Positions 28,801-37,234 of a DNA stretch of 64,000 bases are shown piece by piece; within the stretch, counting starts at the first letter, position 1, and every line of letters begins with the position of its first letter. Both the position numbers and the translations under genes were made by a program. The stretch covers positions 124,001-188,000 of the forward strand of contig JBNKUI010000113.1 in the NCBI GenBank assembly GCA_050298535.1, in the 5' to 3' direction. The stretch comes from JABDMH01 sp050298535. GTDB taxonomy: Bacteria; Bacteroidota; Bacteroidia; Chitinophagales; Saprospiraceae. Below the pieces are notes generated by a model, which saw only the letters and a program-made list of their open reading frames with translations, was not told where the DNA came from and searched no databases.

Positions 28801-30381
28801 CCAGGTGATCTCAGCATATGCTCCCAGTGAAACCACCGGATCGCGATCTGTGGTAAAATACGGAGCCGTTACATCTTCTGCGATAGCCACTAGCGTATCA
28901 GTACTTATGTTGTGACATTCGTCTCTGGCCTGAACTACCACCATATGTTTACCTTGCGGCATGTTGGAAAAATGCAAATGTTCACTATCAGGATCACCAT
29001 TTAAGTATGATAGGTGATTATTAGTCCATACAATATCTACTTGGATCTCATCATCCGAACCACATGCATCTGAAATGACAGGTCTTGGGAAATAACCATG
29101 TGCCACACAATCATAATCTAGTGTCGGAAATCGTATCGTCTTATACGTTCTATCTGGATTAATACCCCAGACCATATCGTGCGATTCATAGGTAATTTTA
29201 TCGGAATCGAATTCGATGACCGGTCCTGTGGTATCCACGATGTCAATTATCTGATGGCAAGTATCAACCAAAGCAATCGGACCACTCACATCAATAAGGA
29301 TCCATTCGCGGTGAATTCGGTATGCTCCAGGGCACTGCGGGATGACCTTATCTTCATATTCTATTGAGAAGTCGCAATATGATTTCTCCGCGTATATTGG
29401 GAGCCCTTCAAAAGTAGGCACACCTGCTGTAAGCGGATCGTTGATATCAAAGTAATCAGCATCGCAAGCGATCACAGTATCTACAGGACATATAATTTCA
29501 TCGAAATCAATCCTGCGTAAGAATATAGTATCATAGCAAGACGAGGTATTACCATAATTATCTACTGCTCGCCATCCACGAATGATTTGTGCTGAAAACA
29601 CCGTATCAGTCACGAGGTTTATCCACTCATATCCATCTGGTATTGGAACCAGTGAATCTGCACAATTATCAATCACGGTAGGGATCTTGAAACCGGGACC
29701 GAAGGGCTCCCAGGCACGAAGATCATTACATAATGTCGTATCGTTTTCACAAATAAGTTGAGGTGCAGATCCATCCTTCAAGGTAATCCTGGAGGTACAG
29801 GCTCTTCCTGAGGCTACATGTATCACCGTGGCACTCACCACTTGATTTAGATATGCGATTCCTACCGGATTAGCAATTTCTACATCATCACCAACGGTCA
29901 GTTTCAATTCAAAGCTATTATCACAATCAGGTCTTCCACTTGCCAGCACATGTTCAGGAAGCACTAATTTCTCACAATTCAATTCATATGGGATATTTAC
30001 TTCACTAAAGCAATTGAAAGGATATCTTACTACATCATCTGCCACATTTATGACGAGCTCATTTTGATAGAAACAAGCTCCGACCTGCTCCGTACACCGT
30101 AGTGTATAGGGTCCACCATTCATGTCAGACCAGTCAATCGTGATCATAAAGGAAGTCGAGCCTGAGACAATAGTGCCACCTCCATTCAGTAGCTCCCAAA
30201 CGTAAGTACTTGCCGGGCTATTATCGGTAGTAAGACTGTACACCTCCTGGGATGCCGGACAGACCAGATTGGAACCCAGTATTGGATTAGGATTTGGACA
30301 TGGCTGACCCAAAGCAACCGACACCCCTACCATCCAGTACAGCAGCCCGAACACCCATCCTATTTTAGCTGTATTCGACAT
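25873..30381 (-). CDS. Large secreted protein with dockerin-like, cohesin-like and T9SS sorting domains
   Basis: Predicted surface protein of 1502 residues. A signal peptide (MSNTAKIGWVFGLLYWMVG...ALG) is followed by a PKD-like domain with proline-rich start (PCPNPNPILGSNLVC). A long Cys-rich array of HYR/Ig-like modules occupies about residues 110-1090. A carboxypeptidase-regulatory-like domain (GKVKGRVSNMKGAGINDVTL, about 1107-1175), a dockerin-like segment (AADINGDGKHSVQDLTILRK, about 1205-1240), a cohesin-like domain (LMPGEIQTINIYASED, about 1280-1400) and a C-terminal T9SS sorting domain (AQNQPNPFRSV...SRKMIVM) follow. The module array matches that of the adjacent giant protein. Scaffolding or adhesion is inferred. 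Confidence 0.86.
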   Translation of the reverse strand: MSNTAKIGWVFGLLYWMVGVSVALGQPCPNPNPILGSNLVCPASQEVYSLTTDNSPASTYVWELLNGGGTIVSGSTSFMITIDWSDMNGGPYTLRCTEQVGACFYQNELVINVADDVVRYPFNCFSEVNIPYELNCEKLVLPEHVLASGRPDCDNSFELKLTVGDDVEIANPVGIAYLNQVVSATVIHVASGRACTSRITLKDGSAPQLICENDTTLCNDLRAWEPFGPGFKIPTVIDNCADSLVPIPDGYEWINLVTDTVFSAQIIRGWRAVDNYGNTSSCYDTIFLRRIDFDEIICPVDTVIACDADYFDINDPLTAGVPTFEGLPIYAEKSYCDFSIEYEDKVIPQCPGAYRIHREWILIDVSGPIALVDTCHQIIDIVDTTGPVIEFDSDKITYESHDMVWGINPDRTYKTIRFPTLDYDCVAHGYFPRPVISDACGSDDEIQVDIVWTNNHLSYLNGDPDSEHLHFSNMPQGKHMVVVQARDECHNISTDTLVAIAEDVTAPYFTTDRDPVVSLGAYAEITWIDVSVFDEGTYDNCSLYKILGRRVDWETACGYTADSAMFSSVRNHYDNFWEWLHEDPDSMCVSDIGYGWTDQIPFCCADACSDHPVVVELIAIDAHCNIAKAWVNVEVEDKSAPEVKYRLPDLEISCYAYNNYYRDHVEEGNWDVFGKYDSYVSTLYGVETSKTYIKDRICLEEVPEYEYNPYHPHEYTDEDFYEWITDTIDNGLVLENCGLSISETQKSFFESCGVGWIERTFVFKGACSADKADSTVVKQKIKIYNDCPLHEYDIIWPSKDTTIYSCNLVEVETPEPRLRYPDECREIGIHSDDQVISDLYNADSTCIKIIRTWSVIDWCRQTEPYHDEWVGNQNYHYYEYEQIIYIKNQYGPEIEDCDLDTVCIANDCSGTLNTTISVTDDCTPADQIEIEWSLYKKYNDTYLPLDRGEGATAYVENLQEGEYKLTWEAMDGCNNLSVCSDRFKVVDCKKPVPICLSSTTVKLYPVDLDQDGQIDTAVGEIWAYELNVSSQDNCSDDLDYRIRWKGTGMVDAKGNLLPPDSTATKLSMGCRDVGQAYVEMWVVDPSGNADFCEVLLTIQGPIEGCSGEIGKVKGRVSNMKGAGINDVTLTLSNVSGVKVTAETTEQGTYDFGSYKMDGSNYFLQPSKEDLPIEGISTYDLLQLAKFLRNKIDFESTFELRAADINGDGKHSVQDLTILRKFILGKTEALPVEKTWRFFNSDMEETSALTQLSGQIEKMDFIGIKIGDINGNAADSESTARSGASKFILQVDDLDLMPGEIQTINIYASEDVLLEGIQSNLVFDSEALEILNVGSGVVGVSEEDTYLKGDHLRMVWINADQVTEVSKGDLLYEVSIRSKRYGSLSDVISLGKTNLPNEIYDAQYYVPRDMGLQFVQKNGVSMAQNQPNPFRSVTQLAIHVDKQQEAMLVIRGLDGRIYHERRVLLVTGENLVEVDRRMVGSSGTYIYTLICEGTTISRKMIVM

Positions 30382-30489
30382 AACACCATTTGATAATTAC
30401 TCACACAAGTAATACCAAATATTATGCCAATTCATAATATGTAACTAACTATTTTACAATCTTCAAAACATTAACAAAATATTTCATGT

Positions 30490-30503
30490 GTAAGCAAGGA
30501 GTG
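30490..30503 (+). repeat. Direct repeat copy 1 (GTAAGCAAGGAGTG)
   Basis: A 14-base sequence found again exactly at 31232-31245, 742 bases downstream, with similar bases after it (GGT versus AGT). Both copies are in the noncoding leader of the polysaccharide locus. The function is unknown. Confidence 0.6.
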
Positions 30504-31231
30504 GGTAGAGAGTGTTTGAGAGACGGCCATTGCTACCAAGCTACTGAATTTCAATGCCTTACATTGATCCAAGAAATGTCCTCCTTCGGGAAGTACATGG
30601 GATATACTTTGAGAAAGCCACTTCAGAAGGGATACAATTGCTACGACAAGCTACATCAGACCCGTTAACTCATCACTAACCGACTACCATTGAATGATCT
30701 TGACATAACTGAATCAAAAATATCCGACATAAAAGAAAAAAACTTTCAAACTCGCTGGAAAGGACCTCTTCCAAATAATTTCAACAGAGCCATATTCGAA
30801 AAAGGAAGAGTATGCATATAGAAAAACAAATATTTAAATTACTCATTACTTATAAGTAAAGTCAATTTGAGCCACATATAAATACTAAGACAAAAAAATG
30901 GCATACACTGTAACTATGTAAACAATTTAAGAATAAATTAGATCTAACGTATAACGATAATAGGACAGGCATCGTTGCACGCTTAGCCTAGCATCTTACT
31001 ACACAATAAATTATGAATTGCATTTTTATTTTCGAAGAAACCTCATTACATTCATCCTCGAAAAGAGCTTAGAAAGTAGAAAAGTTAAACACCAGCAATA
31101 GCTCCAATTGCTGTAGAACGAAGCTCAAACTGACCATAGTTGACTCCATTAGAATAGTAGATTATTGTCCCTACTGGGATCATAATAGTATTTTATTTGT
31201 ACACAAAATCCAAGCTCAATGTCACCCAAAC

Positions 31232-31245
31232 GTAAGCAAGGAGTG
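31232..31245 (+). repeat. Direct repeat copy 2 (GTAAGCAAGGAGTG)
   Basis: Exact second copy of the 14-base repeat at 30490-30503. It lies about 300 bases before the antiterminator start codon. It could be a protein- or RNA-recognition site or a remnant of a small duplication. Confidence 0.6.
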
Positions 31246-31456
31246 AGTCCAACTTATATTGGTCCATCTCCACCGAAAAACACACAAACACAAACACTCG
31301 TCCCCTTTCGTTCCGTCTGCTATGATTCTGTAGCAGATATTTCACTAACGTATTGATTTAAAGGGACACACTCATACTGCAGGTAAATGCCTGCCAGATA
31401 CCTGAAAGGCTTCGGCCCGATTGAACACTTAGACTTTTTTCATTCAGAAACCTTTA

Positions 31457-31504
31457 GGATCCCAGTCCTTGTGACAGATTAGAGGCGAAGCCGTCTCTGG
31501 GTCC
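31457..31504 (+). promoter_or_regulatory. Structured leader RNA immediately upstream of the antiterminator gene
   Basis: GGATCCCAG (31457-31465) pairs with CTGGGTCC (31497-31504) as eight base pairs with a single bulged T. Enclosed at 31481-31496 is a smaller hairpin, AGAGGC-GAA-GCC(G)TCT. The structure ends 42 bases before the ATG. UpxY-type regulators are known to act on the 5' leader of their operons, so this is a candidate recognition element; the link is inference. Confidence 0.5.
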
Positions 31505-31546
31505 AAATACACTCAAGATTTAAACACACTCAATCTTATTCCCACA

Positions 31547-32131
31547 ATGGTCACTCCTATCGAACAGGGTGAATCACACCTCAGCATGCATGAGGCTAAA
31601 TGGTTTGCTGTATACACACGGTTCAAGCGCGAAAAATACGTTTGCGAGCAATTAAAAAATAAAGGAATTGAATGTTACATTCCTTTAGATAAGCGGATCA
31701 GAATCTATGGTCGTAAAAAGACAACTGTAGAGCTACCCCTAATAAATTGCTACGTATTTGTGAAAATAACAAAGAAAGAATATGTGTCTGTACTGGACAC
31801 GGTCGGTGTTGTTTCATTTTTAAAGTTTGAAAACCGAATTATTTCCATTCCCGAAAATGAAATCATCATTTTGCGAAAAGTGGTGGGAGAATTTCATGAA
31901 ATTGATGTTCTTTCAGAGCACGACTTTGAAAATGGAGATATCGTAGAAATTATTTCTGGATCATTAGCTGGCACCAAAGGCATCCTGGCAGAAAAAGAAA
32001 ACAAACACTCCTTTATTGTCAATCTCGAAAATATTGGAATTCAGTTGAGTGTAAAAGTAGATCCAAGAATCCTCAGTAAAAACATCTCTACGAGATCTCA
32101 TACTGATCACCATATAAACAAGGCTTCATAG
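31547..32131 (+). CDS. UpxY/NusG-like transcription antiterminator of the polysaccharide locus
   Basis: NusG-paralog of 194 residues that should bind RNA polymerase and allow it to read through a long polysaccharide operon. The NGN domain begins at EAKWFAVYTRFKREKYVCEQLKNKGIECYIPL and includes INCYVFVKI. A KOW-type segment, FENGDIVEIISGSLAGTKGIL, lies at about residues 126-147. The ATG at 31547 is used; an internal ATG 14 residues on (MHEAKW) is also possible. It is the first gene of the locus, after a long leader. Family assignment is firm; its target operon is inferred from position. Confidence 0.9.
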   Translation: MVTPIEQGESHLSMHEAKWFAVYTRFKREKYVCEQLKNKGIECYIPLDKRIRIYGRKKTTVELPLINCYVFVKITKKEYVSVLDTVGVVSFLKFENRIISIPENEIIILRKVVGEFHEIDVLSEHDFENGDIVEIISGSLAGTKGILAEKENKHSFIVNLENIGIQLSVKVDPRILSKNISTRSHTDHHINKAS

Positions 32132-32166
32132 AGTCCACTAAATACCATAGTCATAAATAATTAACG

Positions 32167-32188
32167 TCAGAAAATTGCAGTTTTCTGA
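32167..32188 (+). promoter_or_regulatory. Intercistronic stem-loop after the antiterminator gene
   Basis: TCAGAAAA (32167-32174) and TTTTCTGA (32181-32188) form a perfect 8-bp stem around a 6-base loop in the 78-base gap before the first sugar-biosynthesis gene. There is no clear U-run after it. It may be a pause, attenuation or processing site. Confidence 0.5.
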
Positions 32189-32209
32189 TAATCCTGAATC
32201 AAAAATCCC

Positions 32210-33196
32210 ATGAAAAACTTTGCGTTAATTGGCGCAGCTGGATATGTTGCTTCCAGGCACATGAAAGCCATTCGAGAAACAGGTCATAATCTTATTGCCC
32301 TACTGGATAAGAATGACTCCGTTGGAATAATAGATAGCTATTTTCCAGATGCCGCTTTCTTTACTGAATTTGAACGATTTGACAGATATCTCACCAAGCT
32401 CATTCGGAACGGCACAAAAATAGATTACATCTCAGTATGTTCACCTAATTATCTTCACGATTCTCACATTCTTTTCGGTCTACGTATTGGTGCAGATGTC
32501 ATCTGTGAAAAACCTCTAGTACTAAACCCCTGGAATCTGGACGGTTTGTACGAGGCTCAAAACGACTTCAAAGGAAAAGTCTATACAATCTTACAACTTC
32601 GACTTCACCCAGCAATTATTGCATTAAAAGAAAAGGTCGATGCACAACCCAATAGAATTCATGATATTGATCTGACCTATATAACTTCTCGAGGTAAATG
32701 GTATTATTCCAGTTGGAAAGGAATCACAGAAAAGTCTGGAGGCATCGCTACTAATATAGGAATTCATTTCTTTGACATGTTGCAATGGATATTTGGGGAT
32801 GTGCTTGATAACAAGGTCCATGTACACACACACGACAGAGCCGCTGGTTTCTTGAAGTTACAACGAGCAAACGTCAATTGGTTCCTTAGCATCAATAGTG
32901 ACACATTACCAGAAAAAATACAGGCGCAAGGAATCAGAACATATCGTTCCATTCAAATAGATAATGAAGAAATTGAATTTAGTACAGGTTTCACAGATCT
33001 CCATAAATTAAGTTATGAAGATATTCTTGCGGGTAAAGGCTTTGGACTTGAAGCGGCAAGCAAAGCAGTGCAAATAGTCTATGACATACGAAATGCCCCA
33101 ATAGTAGCACTTAATGGTCATCATCATAAAATGGCAAACACACCATTGATCAGACATCCGTTTGAAAAAACATTGGCTTTAAAGTCATCTCTGTAG
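32210..33196 (+). CDS. WlbA/WbpB-like Gfo/Idh/MocA sugar-nucleotide dehydrogenase
   Basis: NAD-dependent oxidoreductase of 328 residues, resembling the enzyme that oxidises C3 of UDP-GlcNAc-uronate. The Rossmann start is FALIGAAGYVASRHMKAIRETGH, the conserved motif is DVICEKPLVLNPWNLD, and the WlbA-type signature is RGKWYYSSWKG...EKSGGIATNIGIHFFDMLQW. The partners expected for the full UDP-GlcNAc3NAcA route (UDP-GlcNAc 6-dehydrogenase, WlbB-type acetyltransferase, WlbC-type aminotransferase) are not in the window, so they would have to lie elsewhere. Confidence 0.87.
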   Translation: MKNFALIGAAGYVASRHMKAIRETGHNLIALLDKNDSVGIIDSYFPDAAFFTEFERFDRYLTKLIRNGTKIDYISVCSPNYLHDSHILFGLRIGADVICEKPLVLNPWNLDGLYEAQNDFKGKVYTILQLRLHPAIIALKEKVDAQPNRIHDIDLTYITSRGKWYYSSWKGITEKSGGIATNIGIHFFDMLQWIFGDVLDNKVHVHTHDRAAGFLKLQRANVNWFLSINSDTLPEKIQAQGIRTYRSIQIDNEEIEFSTGFTDLHKLSYEDILAGKGFGLEAASKAVQIVYDIRNAPIVALNGHHHKMANTPLIRHPFEKTLALKSSL

Positions 33197-33203
33197 TATT
33201 GCT

Positions 33204-34010
33204 ATGAGATTTTCTTTTCTTGGAACTCAACCATCGGCAAGATCCTCAGGGAGGCTCCAACCCTATCAAAGTTTATTTGTATCGGATCATGCCGATGGTA
33301 CTACAGTGATCAATCACCTTGCGGTTGACATGCACGCTCATTGGTTGCCCGGAGTGGATGATGGTGCAGAAGATTTCCAGGAATCAATAGAAATCATTCG
33401 AAAATTAAGCGATCTCGGTTATAGAAAATTAATAGCAACTCCTCACATTATGTCGGGGTACTACGACAATGACCCCTCTTACTTAATTGAAAGATTTGAA
33501 GATTTTCTCAGAAAATTTCTCCTTGAAAATATTGACATAGAACTCGCATTGGCTGCCGAGTATATGATTGACGAGGGATTTAAAAAACATCTGGACAGTG
33601 ACTTTTTTCTCCTTCTCCCCAGAAAAATGATACTAATTGAGCTTCCCATTCTCAATTCCTATGCAGGCTATGAGGAACTTATTTTTGAAATAAAATTAAA
33701 AGGGTACCAACCTGTAGTAGCACATCCTGAACGATACGGATACATGCATGCAGACCTGGACAAGTATGAAAAATTAAAAGATGCTGGCTGCTTATTTCAG
33801 CTCAACATGCTCTCTTTGAATGGACAATATGGAAAAAACGTAACCAACATAGCACAGGAAATACTAGATAGGAACTGGTATGACCTCGTGGGCACAGATC
33901 TACATAATAGATCCCAGCTAGAGAAATTAAATTCCATTGAAGTCCAGGGACATTTTCTTAACCATACACTTATTAAAAATGTAGCCACACCCATACCCAC
34001 GGGTATTTAG
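33204..34010 (+). CDS. CpsB/YwqE-type PHP-family tyrosine-protein phosphatase
   Basis: Manganese-dependent protein tyrosine phosphatase of 268 residues, expected to dephosphorylate the Wzc-like kinase encoded nearby. Metal-binding motifs are visible: VDMHAHWLPGVDDGAED (HxH and D), KLIATPHIM, AAEYMID, VVAHPERYGYM and DLVGTDLHN. The first about 40 residues before the PHP start are variable and not recognised. It is 7 bases after the dehydrogenase gene and precedes the export genes, the usual position for the phosphatase of a phosphotyrosine switch. Confidence 0.9.
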   Translation: MRFSFLGTQPSARSSGRLQPYQSLFVSDHADGTTVINHLAVDMHAHWLPGVDDGAEDFQESIEIIRKLSDLGYRKLIATPHIMSGYYDNDPSYLIERFEDFLRKFLLENIDIELALAAEYMIDEGFKKHLDSDFFLLLPRKMILIELPILNSYAGYEELIFEIKLKGYQPVVAHPERYGYMHADLDKYEKLKDAGCLFQLNMLSLNGQYGKNVTNIAQEILDRNWYDLVGTDLHNRSQLEKLNSIEVQGHFLNHTLIKNVATPIPTGI

Positions 34011-34036
34011 ATAGATAACCATTTTTTTTCAAACAA

Positions 34037-34828
34037 TTGATAACCATGAATTATAGGAACATTTACCATGGCATATCCATTTTCTTCATCATAGCAACAC
34101 TGAGTAGTTGTGGTGGAGTAAAACATGCCGAAATGATCATGTTTGATGATTTAAACGCAGAATTAACAGACATTGATTCACAACCCATTTTACAAATACG
34201 TGCTGATGACATCATTGGTATAACGGTCGCAAGTAGAAACCAGGAAACGGTCCAGGCATTTCAGCAGCAGCTACAATTGCAGGGCATAACGGGTGAACAG
34301 GCGCTAAATTCATTAAACGGCTATCGGGTAGACGAAGACGGTCTCATATATCTTCCTTTACTCGGTCCCATAATGGCTGGAGGCAAATCCATTTCGGAAT
34401 TACGAAATGAATTAAATGAGCAACTTGTCACCTACATTCCGGATGCCTCAGTACAAGTACGATTTGTAAATTTCAGGGTCACTCTTCTGGGCGAGGTCAA
34501 TCGCCCCAACACTTATACTATCCCTAATGAGCGACTAAACGTCATTGAAGCCATTGGCATGGCTGGGGACTTTACCCCCTACGCTCGAAGAGATAGGGTC
34601 CTGGTCATTCGGGAACGTGGTGAAGTGCGAGAGACCGTCCGTCTCAACACACAGAATAAGAACATTTTCCAATCCCCCTACTTTTACCTGCAACCCAATG
34701 ACATTGTATATGTGCAGCCTTTGAAGGCCAGACAATATGCAACTCAAGGGGATCTGATAAACAGGTATTCTGGAGTTTTGTACCCCTTGTTTACTCTGGC
34801 TACCCTTATTGTCACCATCGTCAAATAA
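34037..34828 (+). CDS. Wza-like polysaccharide export outer-membrane lipoprotein
   Basis: Outer-membrane polysaccharide secretin-like protein of 263 residues. A lipoprotein signal (HGISIFFIIATLSSC) has its Cys near residue 25. The polysaccharide-export domain has LQIRADDIIGITVASRN and YRVDEDGLIYLPLLGPIMAGGKSISELRNEL. The SLBB-like repeat has FVNFRVTLLGEVNRPNTYTIPNERLNVIEAIGMAGDFTPYARRD. A C-terminal hydrophobic segment (YPLFTLATLIVTIV) may be the membrane-spanning helix. The ATG at 34046, three codons in, is an alternative start. It pairs with the kinase/copolymerase that follows. Confidence 0.9.
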   Translation: MITMNYRNIYHGISIFFIIATLSSCGGVKHAEMIMFDDLNAELTDIDSQPILQIRADDIIGITVASRNQETVQAFQQQLQLQGITGEQALNSLNGYRVDEDGLIYLPLLGPIMAGGKSISELRNELNEQLVTYIPDASVQVRFVNFRVTLLGEVNRPNTYTIPNERLNVIEAIGMAGDFTPYARRDRVLVIRERGEVRETVRLNTQNKNIFQSPYFYLQPNDIVYVQPLKARQYATQGDLINRYSGVLYPLFTLATLIVTIVK

Positions 34829-34855
34829 ATTACTCCAATACTTAAATAGAATTCC

Positions 34856-37234
34856 ATGGCACACAGTCAAATAAATCACCGGAAGATTATTCATCTGATC
34901 ATAAAGTATAAGTATGCCTATCTCATCATATTACCCCTGATGCTGGCTGCCGCATATTTCTATCTGCATGTTGCTCAGCCCCAGTATGAATCATCCGCTC
35001 TATTACTTATCAATGAGGACGCAACAGCTGGACATCTTGATGAGGAAGCCATCTTTGCTGAATTCGGTCTTACTAAGCAAAAGAAGAATATTGAGAACGA
35101 AATGCTAATGATTAAATCCTTACCTGCTGTGGCAGAAGTAGTGAGGGAAAATGATCTTCAGTACCATTTTGTTCAATTGAAAAATTTTAAGCGAAAAGAC
35201 CTGTACAAAGATTCACCGATTGAAGTAATTGACTGGCAACCAGCTGACGTAAACTCCAGCGTTATAGGTGTTATCTCTGGCAAACATGATGGTTCATACA
35301 CAATTACAATAGATAAAATAGCTTATGATGGTCAGTTTGGATCTCGGCTCAGAATACCTCAGGGATACTTGACACTATCATCCACTACCGAGCTTTCCAA
35401 TAACGATCAAATTGAGTTGACAGTTTCTCCTGTTAACAGTGTTGCTGAAAGCCTAATTCAAGAACTGGATGTACGAGTGGTTGGAGAAAGGTCCAGTACC
35501 ATAGAAATAGGAATTAAAGACGTGGTTGCTCAACGTGCAGCTGACATTATAAACGGAATACTAAACCGCTACAATCAGACCACCGTTGAAACTAAAAATA
35601 GAGTCTTTCAGAATACTATTGATTTAATAAATAAAAGAATTGGTCTTATCAGCGGAGAACTTACCAGTGCCGAGTCCCGCGTAGAACAGTACAAGAGAAG
35701 TCGAAATATGGTGGAACTGAGCACAGAAGGCAGCCTCCTCCTGAATGAGCTTGCGGCATCAAATAAAGACATATCGCGAGCAGAAGTAGAGCTAGAAATA
35801 CTGGAATCTATGGGTGATTTTCTGGAAGAAAATAAAAGCAACTTTGAATTCGTACCGACTAACTCGCGACTAACTAATTTAACCCTAGTCAATCAACTTG
35901 CAAAATTTAACGACCTTCTGCGCGAATATGAAGATACTAAGGGTAAACTGGGTCCTATGCACCCGGACCTACAGACTATAGAAAAGCAGGTGCGTAATTT
36001 CCGCCCTACTATTATTGAAAATATTAAATCCATTCGAAAAGACTTATTGGTTGAGTATAATGCTGCATTGAACGACAAGACTCAATTGGAAGTGCGACTC
36101 AAATCTCTTCCCAAAATGGAGCGGGAATTGATTGAGATGCAACGACAAAAAGACATCCAGGAAGACTTATATCTCTATCTTCTCCAGAAGCGAGAAGAAT
36201 CAGCCATTAGTTTGGCCGTAACCACATCTACCGGTACAATTATTCAACCAGCTGAAGCTGCCATGGAACCCATAGGCCCCATTAAAGCCCAGATTTGGTT
36301 AATAGCCTTGTTTTTGGGCATTGCCTTGCCTACGGGATTTGCCTTCATCATGGATGGCATGAATGATAAGATTCAATTTGAGGGCGATATCACATCGCAG
36401 TCTCCTGTGCCCGTGGTAGGTGTATTAGGATACACAAAAAAGAAAAAAGAAGATTTGGCAGTACTGGCTCATAGTCGTTCTGCCATTGCTGAAATGTTCC
36501 GAATGCTTCGTGCTAACCTGGCGTATGTTACTCCAGGAAAGGAAATCAAATCCGTCCTGATCACTAGCAGTATATCTTCTGAAGGTAAGTCCTTCATCAC
36601 CCTGAATCTCGGTATGACTCAAGCTTTATCAGGTAAAAGAACCTTGATACTTGAGTTAGACCTGAGAAAACCCAAAGGCGACGTGTATAAGCCGGCCCGC
36701 AGAGCTAATGAGGGTGTAGTCAACTACCTGGTAGACCCAAAGGTAACGGTTGATCAAATTATTGCTCCAAGTGGACTGCATCCGAAACTGGATATCATCG
36801 GAAGTGGTCCCAAACCCCCTAACCCAAGTGAACTCATTCTCTCCAACCGACTTTTGGAATTAGTCACTGAGGTGCGAGATCAGTACGATTTCATCATCAT
36901 TGATGCTCCTCCTGTGGGGCTTGTGGCAGATGCTCTGCAAATAGATCACCTGGCCGATGCAACTATGTATGTGGTACGGGCAGGCTTCACCAGAAAGGCC
37001 CATTTGGAAATCATAAATGATATAAATGCCAAAGAAAAACTTCCAAAACCGTTCATAGTCCTCAATGGAGTGCACCTAAATAAACCTGGTGGGTATAGAC
37101 CCGGATATGGATCTCAGTATGGCCAGGGATATGGGTACTACAAGGAGGATAAGGCTAAGGCATTTAAGAAATTTAGACCAACGGTCGCCCAGCAAAATGG
37201 GACGAGAGAAAAAACCCAAGAAGTTAGCTCCTAG
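34856..37234 (+). CDS. Wzc-like polysaccharide copolymerase and BY-type tyrosine kinase
   Basis: Inner-membrane protein of 792 residues that controls chain length and export. N-terminal Wzz-type domain with TM1 (YAYLIILPLMLAAAYFYLHV) and a coiled-coil periplasmic region to about residue 450 (repeated Glu/Leu helices). TM2 is at about 478-500 (IWLIALFLGIALPTGFAFI). The cytoplasmic kinase has Walker A SSISSEGKSF (about 573), Walker A' LILELDLRKPKGD and Walker B FIIIDAPPVG. A Tyr-rich tail (about 742-762, GGYRPGYGSQYGQGYGYY) is the expected autophosphorylation cluster. It overlaps the flippase start by one base. Confidence 0.93.
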   Translation: MAHSQINHRKIIHLIIKYKYAYLIILPLMLAAAYFYLHVAQPQYESSALLLINEDATAGHLDEEAIFAEFGLTKQKKNIENEMLMIKSLPAVAEVVRENDLQYHFVQLKNFKRKDLYKDSPIEVIDWQPADVNSSVIGVISGKHDGSYTITIDKIAYDGQFGSRLRIPQGYLTLSSTTELSNNDQIELTVSPVNSVAESLIQELDVRVVGERSSTIEIGIKDVVAQRAADIINGILNRYNQTTVETKNRVFQNTIDLINKRIGLISGELTSAESRVEQYKRSRNMVELSTEGSLLLNELAASNKDISRAEVELEILESMGDFLEENKSNFEFVPTNSRLTNLTLVNQLAKFNDLLREYEDTKGKLGPMHPDLQTIEKQVRNFRPTIIENIKSIRKDLLVEYNAALNDKTQLEVRLKSLPKMERELIEMQRQKDIQEDLYLYLLQKREESAISLAVTTSTGTIIQPAEAAMEPIGPIKAQIWLIALFLGIALPTGFAFIMDGMNDKIQFEGDITSQSPVPVVGVLGYTKKKKEDLAVLAHSRSAIAEMFRMLRANLAYVTPGKEIKSVLITSSISSEGKSFITLNLGMTQALSGKRTLILELDLRKPKGDVYKPARRANEGVVNYLVDPKVTVDQIIAPSGLHPKLDIIGSGPKPPNPSELILSNRLLELVTEVRDQYDFIIIDAPPVGLVADALQIDHLADATMYVVRAGFTRKAHLEIINDINAKEKLPKPFIVLNGVHLNKPGGYRPGYGSQYGQGYGYYKEDKAKAFKKFRPTVAQQNGTREKTQEVSS

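Larger units (their letters stand above)
30382..31546. other. Long noncoding leader region ahead of the polysaccharide locus
   Basis: A stretch of 1165 bases with no convincing gene, between the divergent 1502-residue protein gene and the antiterminator gene. It is AT-rich with short inverted repeats: AACGAT/ATCGTT at 30953-30976 and CAGCAAT/ATTGCTG at 31093-31113. A 14-base direct repeat occurs at 30490 and 31232. A multi-stem structure lies close to the antiterminator start. A long untranslated leader fits UpxY-type regulation, in which the antiterminator acts on the leader of its own operon. I found no clean TAnnTTTG promoter in it. Confidence 0.6.

Noticed and set aside
30486..30668. Open frame of 60 codons in the long leader
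   Set aside because: No homologous look, no ribosome binding site and no neighbours to support it; composition is that of noncoding DNA.
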